A DNA stretch of 64,000 nt from Arion vulgaris (Eukaryota > Mollusca > Gastropoda > Stylommatophora > Arionidae): assembly GCA_020796225.1 (NCBI GenBank), contig CM036775.1:2542893-2606892 (forward strand), in the 5' to 3' direction. A program made the translations under genes and the position numbers. The notes under the pieces were generated by a model that was not told where the DNA came from, did no database searches, and worked only from the letters and a program-made list of their open reading frames with translations. Shown one piece after another: positions 1 through 10,017 of the stretch. Within the stretch, counting starts at the first letter, position 1. Each line of letters opens with the position of its first letter.

Positions 1-61
1 TTGAACGCGAGAGGGAGCTCCGCATCTCAACTACAATACATCAAACGATCTTTAAAAAATT

Positions 62-433
62 CTTCTAATGTCTGGTTTCAAATAAGCCCACATAAGTAAA
101 TTAGCAGAAAACGCCTGTATTAATTTATATTACAGACAAGCCCACATAAGTAAATTAAAATAAAATAGTTTTATTAATTTATATTACAGACAAGCCCACA
201 TAAGTAATTTAATAGAAAACAGTTTAATTAATTTATATTACAGACAAGCCCACATAAGCAATTTAATAGAAAACAGTTTAATTAATTTCTATTACAGACA
301 AGCCCACATAAGCAATTTAACAGAAAACAGTAATTAATTTATATTACAGACAAGCCCACATAAGTAAATTAACAGAAAACAGTTTAATTAATTTCTATCA
401 CAGACAAGCCCACATAAGTAAATTAGCAGAAAA
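62..433. repeat. Tandem array, ~52-58 bp unit, 7 copies
   Basis: The phrase caagcccacataagtaa recurs seven times at spacings of about 52 to 58 bases, each followed by an AT-rich spacer with a run like ttaattaatttatatta. Copies differ by small substitutions and one shorter spacer. No coding potential is seen. Confidence 0.95.
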
Positions 434-439
434 CTCGAC

Positions 440-632
440 TGTGTGGTGCCGGGGCCCGCAAGGGAAGCAAAGTATGGAAGCTATCCTAGTAAATAAAAAG
501 CATCACATAAATCGGATGTACTGGCCAATTGTAGACGCATAACTGGAACAACGTACAATCACTCTTAGGCTCAGATCACATACAAATCATATAGAGTGGT
601 TGAACAAGTGGTCGATATGGAGCGTTCGAAGA
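440..632 (+). mobile_element. SINE A copy with internal deletion
   Basis: It begins with the family head (gtgccggggcccgcaaggg) and ends with the family tail (gtggtcgatatggagcg then aag units). The conserved core around catgtcgtaagaggcgact is missing: the sequence jumps from the head to the tggaagctatcctagtaaat segment. Nine other copies in the window support the family. Confidence 0.85.
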
Positions 633-689
633 AGTGGAAAACAGCTTTAAGCCAGCTAAAGACTAAAATGTCTAAAGTCGAAGTAGTGA

Positions 690-910
690 CTTCATTGCAC
701 CGGGTTTTACACTATTTGACTCGGTCCATCTCCGCATAAATGGCACGCCAGCTGCCGAGATTATTGCAGAAAGCACAAACTCCGTCAACAATTCTATGAG
801 TTTCTGAACCACAAAAACGCACTAATGAAGAGAACTGCACTGCCCGGATTCGAACCCACGACATTCGGAACGCAAGGCAACGGCATAACCCATTCGCTCG
901 GCAATTCATG
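690..910 (-). mobile_element. SINE F, tRNA-like head
   Basis: Read on the minus strand it starts with a tRNA-like segment that contains a B-box-like gggttcgaatccgggca, followed by a body also found at 9665-9945 (both contain a gagttcgtgctttt-like stretch and a tgcggagat/tgcggagag segment). The two copies are diverged, so this is an old family. Confidence 0.7.
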
Positions 911-949
911 TTACATTCAGACATATTTCCTTTGACGTGTATACTGAAT

Positions 950-1126
950 TAACCCATTTGGTTGAAATCGGATGCACATGTCCTAAACGTGTAGAAGTCT
1001 ATGCGTTTAGGGGCCTGCCAAACCAATGTGCAACGTATATACGTTCTTGGTAAATATCAAACATATCACAAAGAGTGATTCAAATTGGTCGTAAAGAACG
1101 AACGCAAAGAAGAAGAAGAATTAGCC
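950..1126 (+). mobile_element. SINE B, 3' part
   Basis: It matches the second half of the SINE B copies at 11342-11589 and 39711-39959, from gaaatcggatgcacatgtcc to the aagaagaagaa tail. The head and core are absent, so the copy is 5' truncated or eroded. Confidence 0.85.
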
Positions 1127-1639
1127 AGTATACTGGCTTTGCGTCGTCTTAAAAAATACTATGAGCTTGTATGTCGGCTCGGCTGGACGAAAAGGTTAAT
1201 CACTTAGTCACATAACCATGAAAAAAACAGGTTTATTGAAAGAGGGGGAAAAAAAAGAAAGAAACGACCAAGAAGAAAGAAAGAACATTTATGCATTTCA
1301 CTAAAGATAAAAAAAATCATAAACGTATCTCTTTAAAAAAAAAAAAAAAAAGTAGTATCCGACACCGTTCTAAATAAAAAGTTGGTTCCGACACCGTACT
1401 CTGAGATCTTACTGCATTATAGCACAAAATCCCACAGAATCCACGTAATCGGCCAGTAACAGCCACCACAGAAACCACACAAAACTAACTTGTACAAAGT
1501 CTGGTAACAAAGCGTTAACTCGTTAAGTCCCAGTGCCTTGCAAAGTCACAACACGAGTGTCACACGAGGGTAAATTACGAGCGAGCTGATCGGGGGAAAA
1601 GCATGCGCTGTGTGTAAATATGTGTCCTCTTTTATTCAT
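1127..1639. other. No recognised feature
   Basis: AT-rich sequence with purine runs and an A tract near 1337. No open frame, repeat family or RNA gene was recognised. Confidence 0.6.
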
Positions 1640-2060
1640 TTCCGTTCCCTGTGGAATATAGGGCTACAACTTGTCCATATCTTGTATATTCTTCTTTTTA
1701 TTCCTCTCTATTCCCCGTGGAGCATATGATCTTAACAGTTGGCTGTTGCTGTTTTCTTCACGGCTTCCAGGATAATCCAGCATTCTTTAGTTTCTTAAAA
1801 AGACTCCGTCTCCAGGTATGTTTAGGACATACCCCTTTCCGCTTTCTTTGCGAGCACTTGTCTAGCGTCATCTTCCGCAGAGTATGCCCGATCCACCGTC
1901 AAGTTCTGCACGTAACATGGGTCATCGTGGGTACCTGCTCTGTTCTTATCCACAGGTCTGTACTAGGGAACCTCTATTTTTGGTGTCTGCGGTTGAAAAA
2001 GGGCCGCCATCGCCTCAGCTTCCTTGTGGGTTTTCCCTCTACGCGTCATCTGTCTCCATC
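1640..2060 (-). mobile_element. Possible eroded LINE 3' region
   Basis: The minus strand in this stretch reads, with breaks, like the C-terminal tail of LINE proteins: a basic segment, then a run ending in a cysteine-poor 'CSP/CAP' type terminus before a purine tail. The plus-strand 157-codon open frame over it has no recognisable domain and is more likely an antisense shadow. Weak assignment. Confidence 0.3.
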
Positions 2061-2103
2061 ATGTATATTGAAAATGAATGAAAAAATCGTAGCATATCCC
2101 TTT

Positions 2104-2300
2104 TTTCGATCCAGAAGCACTTGAGCTTTCAGCGTTTCGGCTCGGTGTCATGGACATCGTAATCCTTCGATTCGGTGCCACGAACACCGTAAATCTGGAG
2201 AAACTTTTACTTTTCTGCCAGCCCGCGGAATTAAACTGCACTCACATGGGGCTTGTCTTCCGTCGTCCAACGCGCTACGAACACGCAGGGCTGGACATCT
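2104..2300 (-). mobile_element. SINE D, diverged copy
   Basis: It aligns along its whole length with the copies at 52084-52288, 62202-62402 and 63721-63928: a T run, gatccagaagcacttgagct, two ggtgccaygracaccgtaa-like segments, and caacgcgctacgaacacgc. Substitutions are frequent, so this is the oldest of the four. Confidence 0.9.
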
Positions 2301-3005
2301 TCGTCTCTTAATGATGGTCTCCAAGGATGCACAGTCTGTTCGTTTCAAAAGCTCCTCATTTGTTATGGTATTTGGCCAGAAAACCAGTCCCCGAAAATCG
2401 TTCATAATTACCTGACCTTCATATCATTGAGCGGAATAGCGTTAGCTTTCCGAATCGAGCACAAACATAAAAAACAATGTGTCGGTTTGACTGAAGCAAC
2501 CGATGTTACACAAATGAGACACGGAACCGGTCCGCATACATAGATTAGAACTATGCAAATGTCAGTCATTTCACACCCTATGACATGCACAGACTAGTCA
2601 AATGTTTTTATATTTTCAACTTAACCTTGTCCATACCATTTCATTTCTATTCTGCGCATGCAGAATTCTACAGGGTGTTCAAGATAAGAGCAGCCCAAAT
2701 GACAAATCAAAAGTTGCCATGTACCCATTGCGTTTTGTATATTTACTACTTAAACCGGTTCTGACTAGCTCGTCCTTTCATCACATTTCTTCATTGCCCC
2801 TTCCCGCACCATAATTACACATCATCATAAAAAAGACTCGCTCATTTGACCTATACTACGTCATAATTAAACCATATCACTTTCATAAACATATGCCAGA
2901 TTGTCTCGCTTGACGGGGCTGCTTTGATCTTGTACCCATTGTATAATAGTTATACTAGCCTCTATGTTCTAGAAATTACTGTTATTATTTATATTTTCTC
3001 TTTGT
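2301..3005. other. No recognised feature
   Basis: Unique-looking AT-rich sequence. Short open frames on both strands show no domain, signal or repeat family. Confidence 0.6.
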
Positions 3006-3009
3006 GGAG

Positions 3010-3385
3010 CCATCTGGATATTTTTACAGAAATACCGCATCTCAGTGTAGGTGAGATCGAGTTCCTAGTCCTATCGAAGACGGACGATAAAACGTAGGTC
3101 CCGTGTTCAAGTCTAGCACGTAAAAGAACCATTGGCAGTTCAAAATCGAGAGGAGCAGGCTGGAAAGCTGCTGCCCATGCAACATTCATTAGAAAGATTA
3201 CAAAATAAGATTCCTATAAAATATTTTCATTACCTTCTAAATGACATCGGTGACCCTCGTTGGTGCTACTGGGTTCATGCACTGCAGTTGAGATCTTCAT
3301 GTGTAAGAAATAGATCGGAGCACACATGGTTACTCACCCAAGTGGAATGATGATGGTCCTATCAATCAATCAATCAATGAATAAC
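3010..3385 (+). mobile_element. TCAA-tailed dispersed repeat
   Basis: It contains gagatcgagttcctagtcct, a cgataaaacgtaggtcccgtgttc stretch and the end gatgatggtcctatcaatcaatcaat. The same pieces recur at 29951-30110, 35845-35910 and, inverted, at 39030-39560. The short TCAA microsatellite at the end is typical of non-LTR-mobilised elements. No open frame is preserved. Confidence 0.75.
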
Positions 3386-3499
3386 AGTTGACTTCATCAT
3401 ACGAGCACATCTGATGGTATAATCATCCGAATATCAATCACAAGAAGAAGAAGTGGATACATATCTTTTATTCTTATATTATTTGTATTTCCGTTGTCG

Positions 3500-4265
3500 C
3501 CCGTTGTGTGTTAGCGGAGCTCGCAAGGGGAGCAAAGAATATAGTCACACTGCGATCTACAAGGCATGTCGTAAGAGGCGTCTGAGGTAGGGGCCTATAG
3601 AAGCTAACCTAGTCAATAAAAAGTGTTGCAGAAATCGGATGTGATTGCCTACTTCTTCTTCTCTTCCATCATTGACTTCTTTATAGAAGTGTTGGGGTGA
3701 AACGTAGTGATCTTGTGTGTTCTTGTTTTGAGGCACTTTATAAGCTGATATTCATGTTCGTAAGGCTGTTCTTGATGCCGTCGCTCCATCTTTGCGTGGT
3801 CTTCCTCTTGCCTTGTACTCATTATACTTTTCTGTGTGGCTCTCTGTGGTAGGCGATACCAGGGCATTCTGGTCGGGTGTCCAAACCATTTAATATGTTG
3901 TTCTTTTATGAATTGCATGACTGGTTTCACATCCAGTCTTCTTCTGATTTCTTAATTTCTAATTTTGTCTCTTATTGTCACACCTACAGCTCTTCTAAGA
4001 CACCCCATCTCTGTCGTTATGATTTTCCGCTCATTAGCTGCTGTTATTGGCCATGTTTGACACTGGTAACATAGTGTTGGCCAGAAAATCATTCTTATGA
4101 GATTTGCTTTAGTTGTTAGCGGTATCTCTTTATGTGACAACAGTAATGCCTACTTGTAGGCGCATAACTGGCACAACATACAATCGCTCTTAGGCTCAGA
4201 TTACATACAAATCACACAGAGTGGTTTAACAAGTGGTCGATATGGAGCGTTTGAAGAAGATAAAG
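3500..4265 (+). mobile_element. SINE A split by a LINE fragment
   Basis: The SINE A head and core lie at 3500-3654 and the tail resumes at 4156, running to the gaagaag end. The sequence tgcctactt is present on both sides of the break (3646-3654 and 4147-4155). This is a target site duplication from insertion of the LINE e fragment between them. Confidence 0.88.
3655..4146 (-). mobile_element. LINE e 3' fragment inserted in SINE A
   Basis: Minus-strand translation gives RT thumb and C-terminal LINE motifs: FWPTLCYQCQTWP, then EMGCLRRAVG, then FIKEQHIKWFGH, then a basic tail and the family 3' end. It is 5' truncated, has frame breaks, and is bracketed by a 9-base target duplication. Confidence 0.88.
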
Positions 4266-5009
4266 TATTTCCGTCGCGTATTTTCTAGCATAAATTGCTC
4301 TGACCTATTCTTTGGAAGAAAAAAAAGGTTATGAACCAGCATTCGATCGTTTTTCAAACATTTGTTGTTCTGAATCAGTCGAAAGTGCGGTGACATTACA
4401 GTAAGATGAAAAACACAAACAAATTACAGATGAAAAAACGAAGCATTTGTTTCATGAAAATCGATGATCCTCCTCTCTCCACATGGTAATGAGACGTTTA
4501 AACTTCACGTTTTATGGAAATCAGTTCATTTAGACATGGCAGCCTGACAGAAACGCCACAGAAGACGGATGCACAATGTGCAGCGCAAATCATTTTGAGA
4601 TGACATCGTCGAAGATACGGAAAAAGTGTAGTGGTCGAGTCCTGACATGCGGCAGGAGGCTGAATACCAACCCCCGAGCCATTGGACAGATAGAAGGGAC
4701 GAGTACTTGTGGAAAACAGCCTAGAGTATTCAACGTTATGCAAGAATGTCCAACATACACTCAATAAAGAGAAAACACGTGGCCAATCTCCATGTCAGGC
4801 CAAGACAAGCTTATGGAGATGTACGTGGACTCCGGTTGACCACTAACTACTTTAGAAGTATACAAATCGATGTCAAAAAACGTTGGGAGAAGAAGACATG
4901 GCAGCTAGCTGAACCGTCCTTGTGGTTTGAGATATTTATCTTTGAAATATGTATTGCACAATGGCGAGACCCGCAGTAGGACAGCCATTAGCGTACTTGT
5001 TTTCTGGAC
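4266..5009. other. No recognised feature
   Basis: Two plus-strand open frames of 63 and 77 codons (4576 and 4746) overlap here. Neither shows a domain, conserved motif or splice-supported exon, so neither is called as a gene. Confidence 0.5.
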
Positions 5010-5720
5010 GGATGGTCCGATGTTTCGTTTTCTTCTGCGATCTCTGGTTATGCACTTAATCCACTGTGCGACCACCAATTGGAGTCGGCTTCGGGTCTGT
5101 TAGGTTCCCCCCAAGTTTAGTTTTCAGCTCGACTAATTATGGTCACATTTTTCCTCTCAGCTCACACAGGAAAGGGACAGACTTGTAGGACATGATCCAA
5201 TGTTTGTTCCACCTGTTGACACTGGCAGAGAACTGTTTGACTTATTTCTTGTCTATTAAGTGTTTGAGTCTGCAGTGTTCGGTACAAAAGCGAAATATAA
5301 TGACATCGTCTGTTATGCTGAGATATTTGAGGAAGCCTTTTCCATAATCATACCCAGGAGTCAATTCCAGTCTCCGCAGATGTTCCTTTAATGAGGGTTT
5401 TGACATCTTGAATAGACAGTGGTCGATATATTTGCTCTTTTGTACTTTATCCTTAGCCTAGACATCGGTCCTCTCATCGTCAATGCCACAGCGAGATGGA
5501 ATCCACTGTAGATGAATTTCTCCTTTTTTGACAGCTTAGCAAGTTCTCTTGGTAGGTTCTGTGCTGTCTGCAGGTTTAGCCTCCAGTGCTTGTATAGCTG
5601 ATAGTGAATCAGTAATAAATACCATCTTGCCTGCAGATGATTGCAGTTTTATTAATGTTCTGTGCTGCCATCAGAAGGAATGAGAATTCTGCTTTGTAGG
5701 GTCAGAGGTCTGAAAACCCA
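5010..5720 (-). mobile_element. LINE g remnant, RNase H and 3' tail
   Basis: It is a diverged second copy of the 8725-9460 region. Shared landmarks are the minus-strand tail (ILDHVLQVCPFP-like, with CQCQQVE just upstream), the LSIQDVKTLI segment and the RNase H core. Many frameshifts make it non-functional. Confidence 0.8.
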
Positions 5721-6044
5721 AAATTGGAATGGGATGTTTGAAACTGCAATCCGTTCTTATGTTGAGAAATCACAGGAAATGAGAGAATTGATGCAATGAC
5801 CAGATGTGACGGCTAAAATGGACAGCCCAGTCACCCACTTTCCTACGGAGAATTCAAAACCAAAATCCACAACAGATACATTTCAAGGCAGAAGAAGCCG
5901 TCGGCAACAGAAGGCCGACTAGCTCAGACGGGAAATCGAAAATTCCTGTTTAATGGGAGCTGGTTTTTGTATATGTTTTCCTTATTATCAGTGCCCCTCG
6001 CCATTCAGGCGAGACTTTCGAGGTACCATGAACACTTAATAAGC
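5721..6044. other. No recognised feature
   Basis: AT-rich stretch between two LINE remnants. No open frame or repeat family was recognised. Confidence 0.5.
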
Positions 6045-6333
6045 ATTGTACAGCACGATATTTCTCCCGACATTATGCTATCAGTGCCAGGACCTGGACA
6101 TCATACGACAGAAGAAAACTAGTCACGACAGAGATGAAGTATCTACGCAGAATGCTGGGAGTATCAAGAAGAGACTGGTTTAGAAATGAAGACATCAGGG
6201 AAAAAGTGTGTACAACATCAATACTAAACTTCATCAAGAAACAACAAATTAAATGGTTCGGTCACATAAGCAGATTACCAACAGACAGTGTGCCTCAAAG
6301 AGCACTGCTACTCCGATATAGTAGATACAAATA
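6045..6333 (+). mobile_element. LINE e C-terminal remnant
   Basis: Plus-strand translation keeps YDRRKLVTTEMKYLRRMLGV, then NFIKKQQIKWFGHISRLP, then VPQRAL. This is the same order as in the LINE e fragments at 3655-4146 and 32346-32700. The RT catalytic part is absent. Confidence 0.85.
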
Positions 6334-6619
6334 AAAGAAAACATTCACTCAAAAGGTGGACATCAGAGATAACGAAAACACTATATATGAAGTGCACGCA
6401 AAAGCCCGTTCTACAAACTCTTCTTATCCTGACGGTGTGAGGCACACCAGGATTAGAGAGAGAGAGAGAAAGAAAAAAAAGACAAGTGTACATCAAAGAG
6501 AAAAGCTATCCAGGTACAATGATTACAAAGTAAAAGATCGAACACGTAAAAGGTTGACCACAGAAATATAAGAGGCAGTGAAAGTCACCACGTACAACGC
6601 GTGCACAAGGGTCCATTCT

Positions 6620-6876
6620 TCTTCGAACGAACGCTCCGTATCGACCATATGTTAACCACTCTGTGTAACGTGTATGCCATCTGAGCCTAAGAGCCATTGT
6701 ACGCGGTGCCAGTTATGCGCCTACAATTAGACTCGCACATCCGATTTCTGCGATGCTTTTTATTTACTAAGGTAGCTTCACTAGGTACCTCATCAATCGC
6801 CTCTTACGACATGCCTTATATGTCGCAGTGGTACTATTCTTTGCTTCCATTGCGGGCCCCGGCAACACATGGGCGA
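6620..6876 (-). mobile_element. SINE A, complete, with target duplication
   Basis: It is a full family copy on the minus strand from the ggggcccgcaa-type head to the (aag) tail. The sequence gtccattct flanks it at 6611-6619 and 6877-6885, so both ends of the insertion are defined. Confidence 0.9.
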
Positions 6877-7004
6877 GTCCATTCTAGAAATCTCTTCTTA
6901 TCCTGACGCTGTGATGCCGAGTTTAAAAAAATAAACTACCGTCACTGCCCGTAATACCGCTTTTTGGGCGGTGTAGGACATGAGGGACATAAGCCTCTGA
7001 AATT

Positions 7005-7175
7005 TAGTGGACACATGGCTAGTGCAGTCATCGCGAAACTATTTAGGTCAGGATTTGTTTCTTTATGCCCTCGACAGAAAAAAAAACTCCTTAGCCGTAT
7101 CGTGGATTGAACCCGGGTCCCCCGCATGTGAGCAGAGCGCTAAACCATTCGCTCCAGTACAAAACAGGATTAGAG
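7005..7175 (-). mobile_element. SINE E, tRNA-like head
   Basis: On the minus strand it starts with a tRNA-like segment whose B-box reads gggttcaatcca, then the body ctgtcgagggcataaagaaa and a gactgcactagcca end. A second diverged copy lies at 42888-43036. Confidence 0.7.
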
Positions 7176-7599
7176 AAACGAAAGATGGTTTTTATAAGAG
7201 TAATGTAGTTGCATAAATAGCTTTAGATCGATGAACAGTTGGAATTTTCTTCTTAACTTTAGTGGTCGGAAGCTAATCTATGATTTGATCGTTTCCGGCA
7301 ACTTGGCTGGCTTTCAAACTTACATGTTAACGAGTCTGGTCAAGAAAGTTATATGCGCCAGAAATTACCATATCTGGGCTTGGTAATGACTCGGAAGAGG
7401 GGGCTACTCAGTTTGGGCGATAATAGGATCTTCAACGGCTAGAGACAATTCGATTTTTAAAAACAAGATGGTGGTTGGAGAAAGACCAGGTTGAAACTGA
7501 ATATTTAAAAAAAACAAGGCGATATATAACTGAGAAAACCAGGGTAGAAAGGAAAGTCTAGAAATACATAGAGAAGTGACTGAAGACATAGATTAACAA

Positions 7600-7745
7600 A
7601 TGTGGGGGGTCGCTGATAGCGAAGTTGATAACACGATGCGCGAGTGACTACATGTCACAGAAATTCCGGGGTTCAATGCCAGCTTGATCAAAAAGTTATC
7701 GGTGTGCACACGGTAGGACTACAGGGGGAACCGTATGGTGATCTC
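7600..7745 (+). mobile_element. SINE G, tRNA-like head
   Basis: The segment gatagcgaagttgataacac resembles an A box and ggggttcaatgccagctt a B box about 45 bases later. The same arrangement recurs at 41688-41778. No tRNA fold is complete. Confidence 0.55.
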
Positions 7746-7814
7746 TCTCGCGATCGTTCTTTTGGCTATTTTGATCATTCTTATTGTGATATATAAACAG
7801 CCTTTGCCAAGAAC

Positions 7815-7985
7815 GTTTTTACGTCACATCATTAGCGCCATTTGGAGCTCTGGTGCTTATCCTTCGGCGACGTGTCCAGTTTCAGTCAGCGTTTACTGGG
7901 TTCGCTCTCCGTCAGCCTTTCACTGTCCCCAGTCTACCTGCAAGGTAGCAGGTTGCTATTTTCTTTTAGGGTAGCTACCCTTAGA
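7815..7985 (+). repeat. Dispersed repeat, inverted copy at 53990-54165
   Basis: The stretch with ggtgcttatccttcggcgac, gtttactgggttcgctctcc and ccagtctacctgcaaggtag is found reverse-complemented at 53990-54165. The family is not recognised. Confidence 0.8.
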
Positions 7986-8720
7986 CAACCTTCCCTCCTG
8001 GGTTGTTTAGCGTCATCTGCCCAGGTTACCTGTCTTTATTTGGACTACTTGGTTTGCCTACCGTCCAGTTTTATGTACGGTTTGCTCCGCTAGCCTTTGT
8101 TTGTCCCCAATCTAAATACAAGGCAGTAGTAGTTCTCTGCGAGCGGAAACGTGCACTGGATTCAAGCCTCTGCTAGGCTTTCCAGTTTTTCTGCACATTT
8201 GGGTGGTCCGCTCACCACTCCACCTGCCACGCCCCATCGTCGCTCCACCATAAGTGCCGTGCACGTCTGCCACACCGGTGGGCCCACACGTGCATCGTCC
8301 GCATGCGTGTTCGCTCTGCTTTGGTGCCTGCTCACCGTGTCTATTGGATCTCACAGTGCACACATTCACATTGCCTCTAGCCTGTCCGGACACGGAGCTC
8401 AACTTGGTGATCTAAGTTACAAGTACCACTGAAGTCAGAGTAAGTCTTGCCTGAATGGTGAAGGACACTGGTGATAAGGAATGCAAGCCGTCGCGCAAAA
8501 ATTTGTGAGATGCTGTTGATCGTGAGGTCACAGGGTAACGGTGCTCTGGCTGAACTACCCAAGGTCAAGTTTTTTTGTTGGATCTGCTACGCAGGGAGGT
8601 GAATCCGAATTTTAAAAAGCATGTAGAAATCGAATGTGCTAACCTACGGGTCTATATGAGTCTAAATGGCACAACGAACTTACGTCCTAGGGCCCAAAAC
8701 GAGTAGAGACCATAAAGAGG
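7986..8720. other. No recognised feature
   Basis: GC-richer stretch with overlapping open frames of about 95 codons on both strands at 8112-8432. Overlap on both strands with Ser/Thr/His-rich, low-information translations argues against a gene. Confidence 0.5.
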
Positions 8721-8724
8721 GGTT

Positions 8725-9640
8725 TCTTCTTCTTCAGCGATCTCTGGTCCTGCGCTTAATTTACTGTGGACCACAAACTGGGCAGTCAGCTTCAGGTCTG
8801 TCAGGTTTCCCAAAGCTTAGTTTTCAGGTCGACTGGGTGTGGTCACATGTTGCTTCTCAGCTCACACAGAAGAGGACAGTCCTGCAGGATATGCTCTGGT
8901 GTCTATTCCGCCTGCTGACACTGGCAGAGAGCTGTTTGACTTATTCCTAATTTATATAAGTGTTTGTTGAGTCTGCAGTGTCCGGTGCATAGTCGAAATA
9001 TAATGACCTGGTCTGTTCTGCTTAGGTCTTTGAGGGAGTCTTTTCCATAATCATATCCAGTGTTTGTCTTCCAGTCTACTGCAGATTTTCTCTGTATGAG
9101 GGTTTTAACCTCTTGAAAAGACAAGGGTTGGTAAATTTGTTCTTTGGCACTGCCCTCCTTAGCTAAGACATCGGCACTCTCATTGCCTGCAATGCCACAG
9201 TGAGATGGAATCAACTGCAAGTGAATTTCTGCCTTTACTGAAAGCTGAGCAAGTTCTCATTTTAGGTTTTGTACTGTGCTGTCAGTGGATTTAGCCTCCA
9301 GGGCTTGTATAGCTGACAGTGAGTCTGTAAGAAATACTATCTTGCCTGCAGGTGCTTGCAGCTTATTCATGTGCTGTGTTGCCATCAGAAGGGCTAAGAG
9401 TTTAGCTTTGTAGTTGGAACATATTCTTCCAGTAGGGGCCGCTAGAGACACAGTAGTAGCATCTGGGTGCCTAATGTACACTCCTGCTCTACCATTCATG
9501 GTTGCCTCCATTGCCGATCCATCTGTGTAAATTCTTATCCAGCTGTCTTCTGGAAACATGTAATGGAGATGTTCCATTGTAGTTGCTTTCTTCACTAGAT
9601 TAGGCTCGGCATATTTCCTTAACAATTTGAGAGGGGTTTA
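8725..9640 (-). pseudogene. LINE g: RNase H domain and C-terminal tail, broken
   Basis: Read on the minus strand this is the 3' part of a LINE of the RNase H-bearing type. The RNase H fold is visible: IYTDGSA (first catalytic Asp), an NYKAKLLAL segment where the catalytic Glu is expected but Lys is read, FLTDSLSAIQAL (second Asp), then LIPSHCGIAGNESADVLAK (His and final Asp). It is followed by LCTGHCRLNKHLYKLG and the Cys-rich CQCQQAE, then TPEHILQDCPLL. RNase H would remove template RNA in second-strand synthesis. A frame break near 9230 and a stop after the Cys motif show it is inactive. The endonuclease and RT are missing upstream, as in a 5' truncated copy. Confidence 0.85.
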
Positions 9641-9664
9641 AGAAGTGGCTGATATAAAGTGAAC

Positions 9665-9945
9665 GAAGAAAAGAGAGAGTTCATAATAAATCTTCCGTGG
9701 CCTCTTTATTTGCATTCAAATCGGTGCTCTCCCACCAATATGGCCAGGTCACCTCTCCGCAAAAATAGCATGATACCTGTCAGGAGTATTGCTAAAAGCA
9801 CGAACTCCGTAGCTCCAGCAACAATCCAGGATATCTCTTTAAAAAAAATTTCGTCATGAACAGAAAATAGCGGTCCAGATTCGAACTCATGACCTTCGTA
9901 CCGCACTGCAAAGGCTTAATCACTTAGCCACAGAGATCACCAAGG
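9665..9945 (-). mobile_element. SINE F, tRNA-like head
   Basis: Minus strand begins with a tRNA-like gctaagtgattaagcctttg A-box region and a gagttcgaatctgg B-box region. It shares its body with 690-910. Confidence 0.7.
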
Positions 9946-10017
9946 TCTGGGAGTCTTTAAGGCTAGAAGCATGTTTCTGATGGCATAAGCATGCATTTAT
10001 TTGTTGCCTTTCTTCCT

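Noticed and set aside
841..905. tRNA gene on the minus strand
   Set aside because: Box-like elements are present, but the arms do not pair and the sequence continues into a repeated SINE body.
8112..8432. Overlapping ~95-codon frames on both strands as a gene
   Set aside because: Both strands are open over the same bases with low-information composition; no domain or splice evidence.
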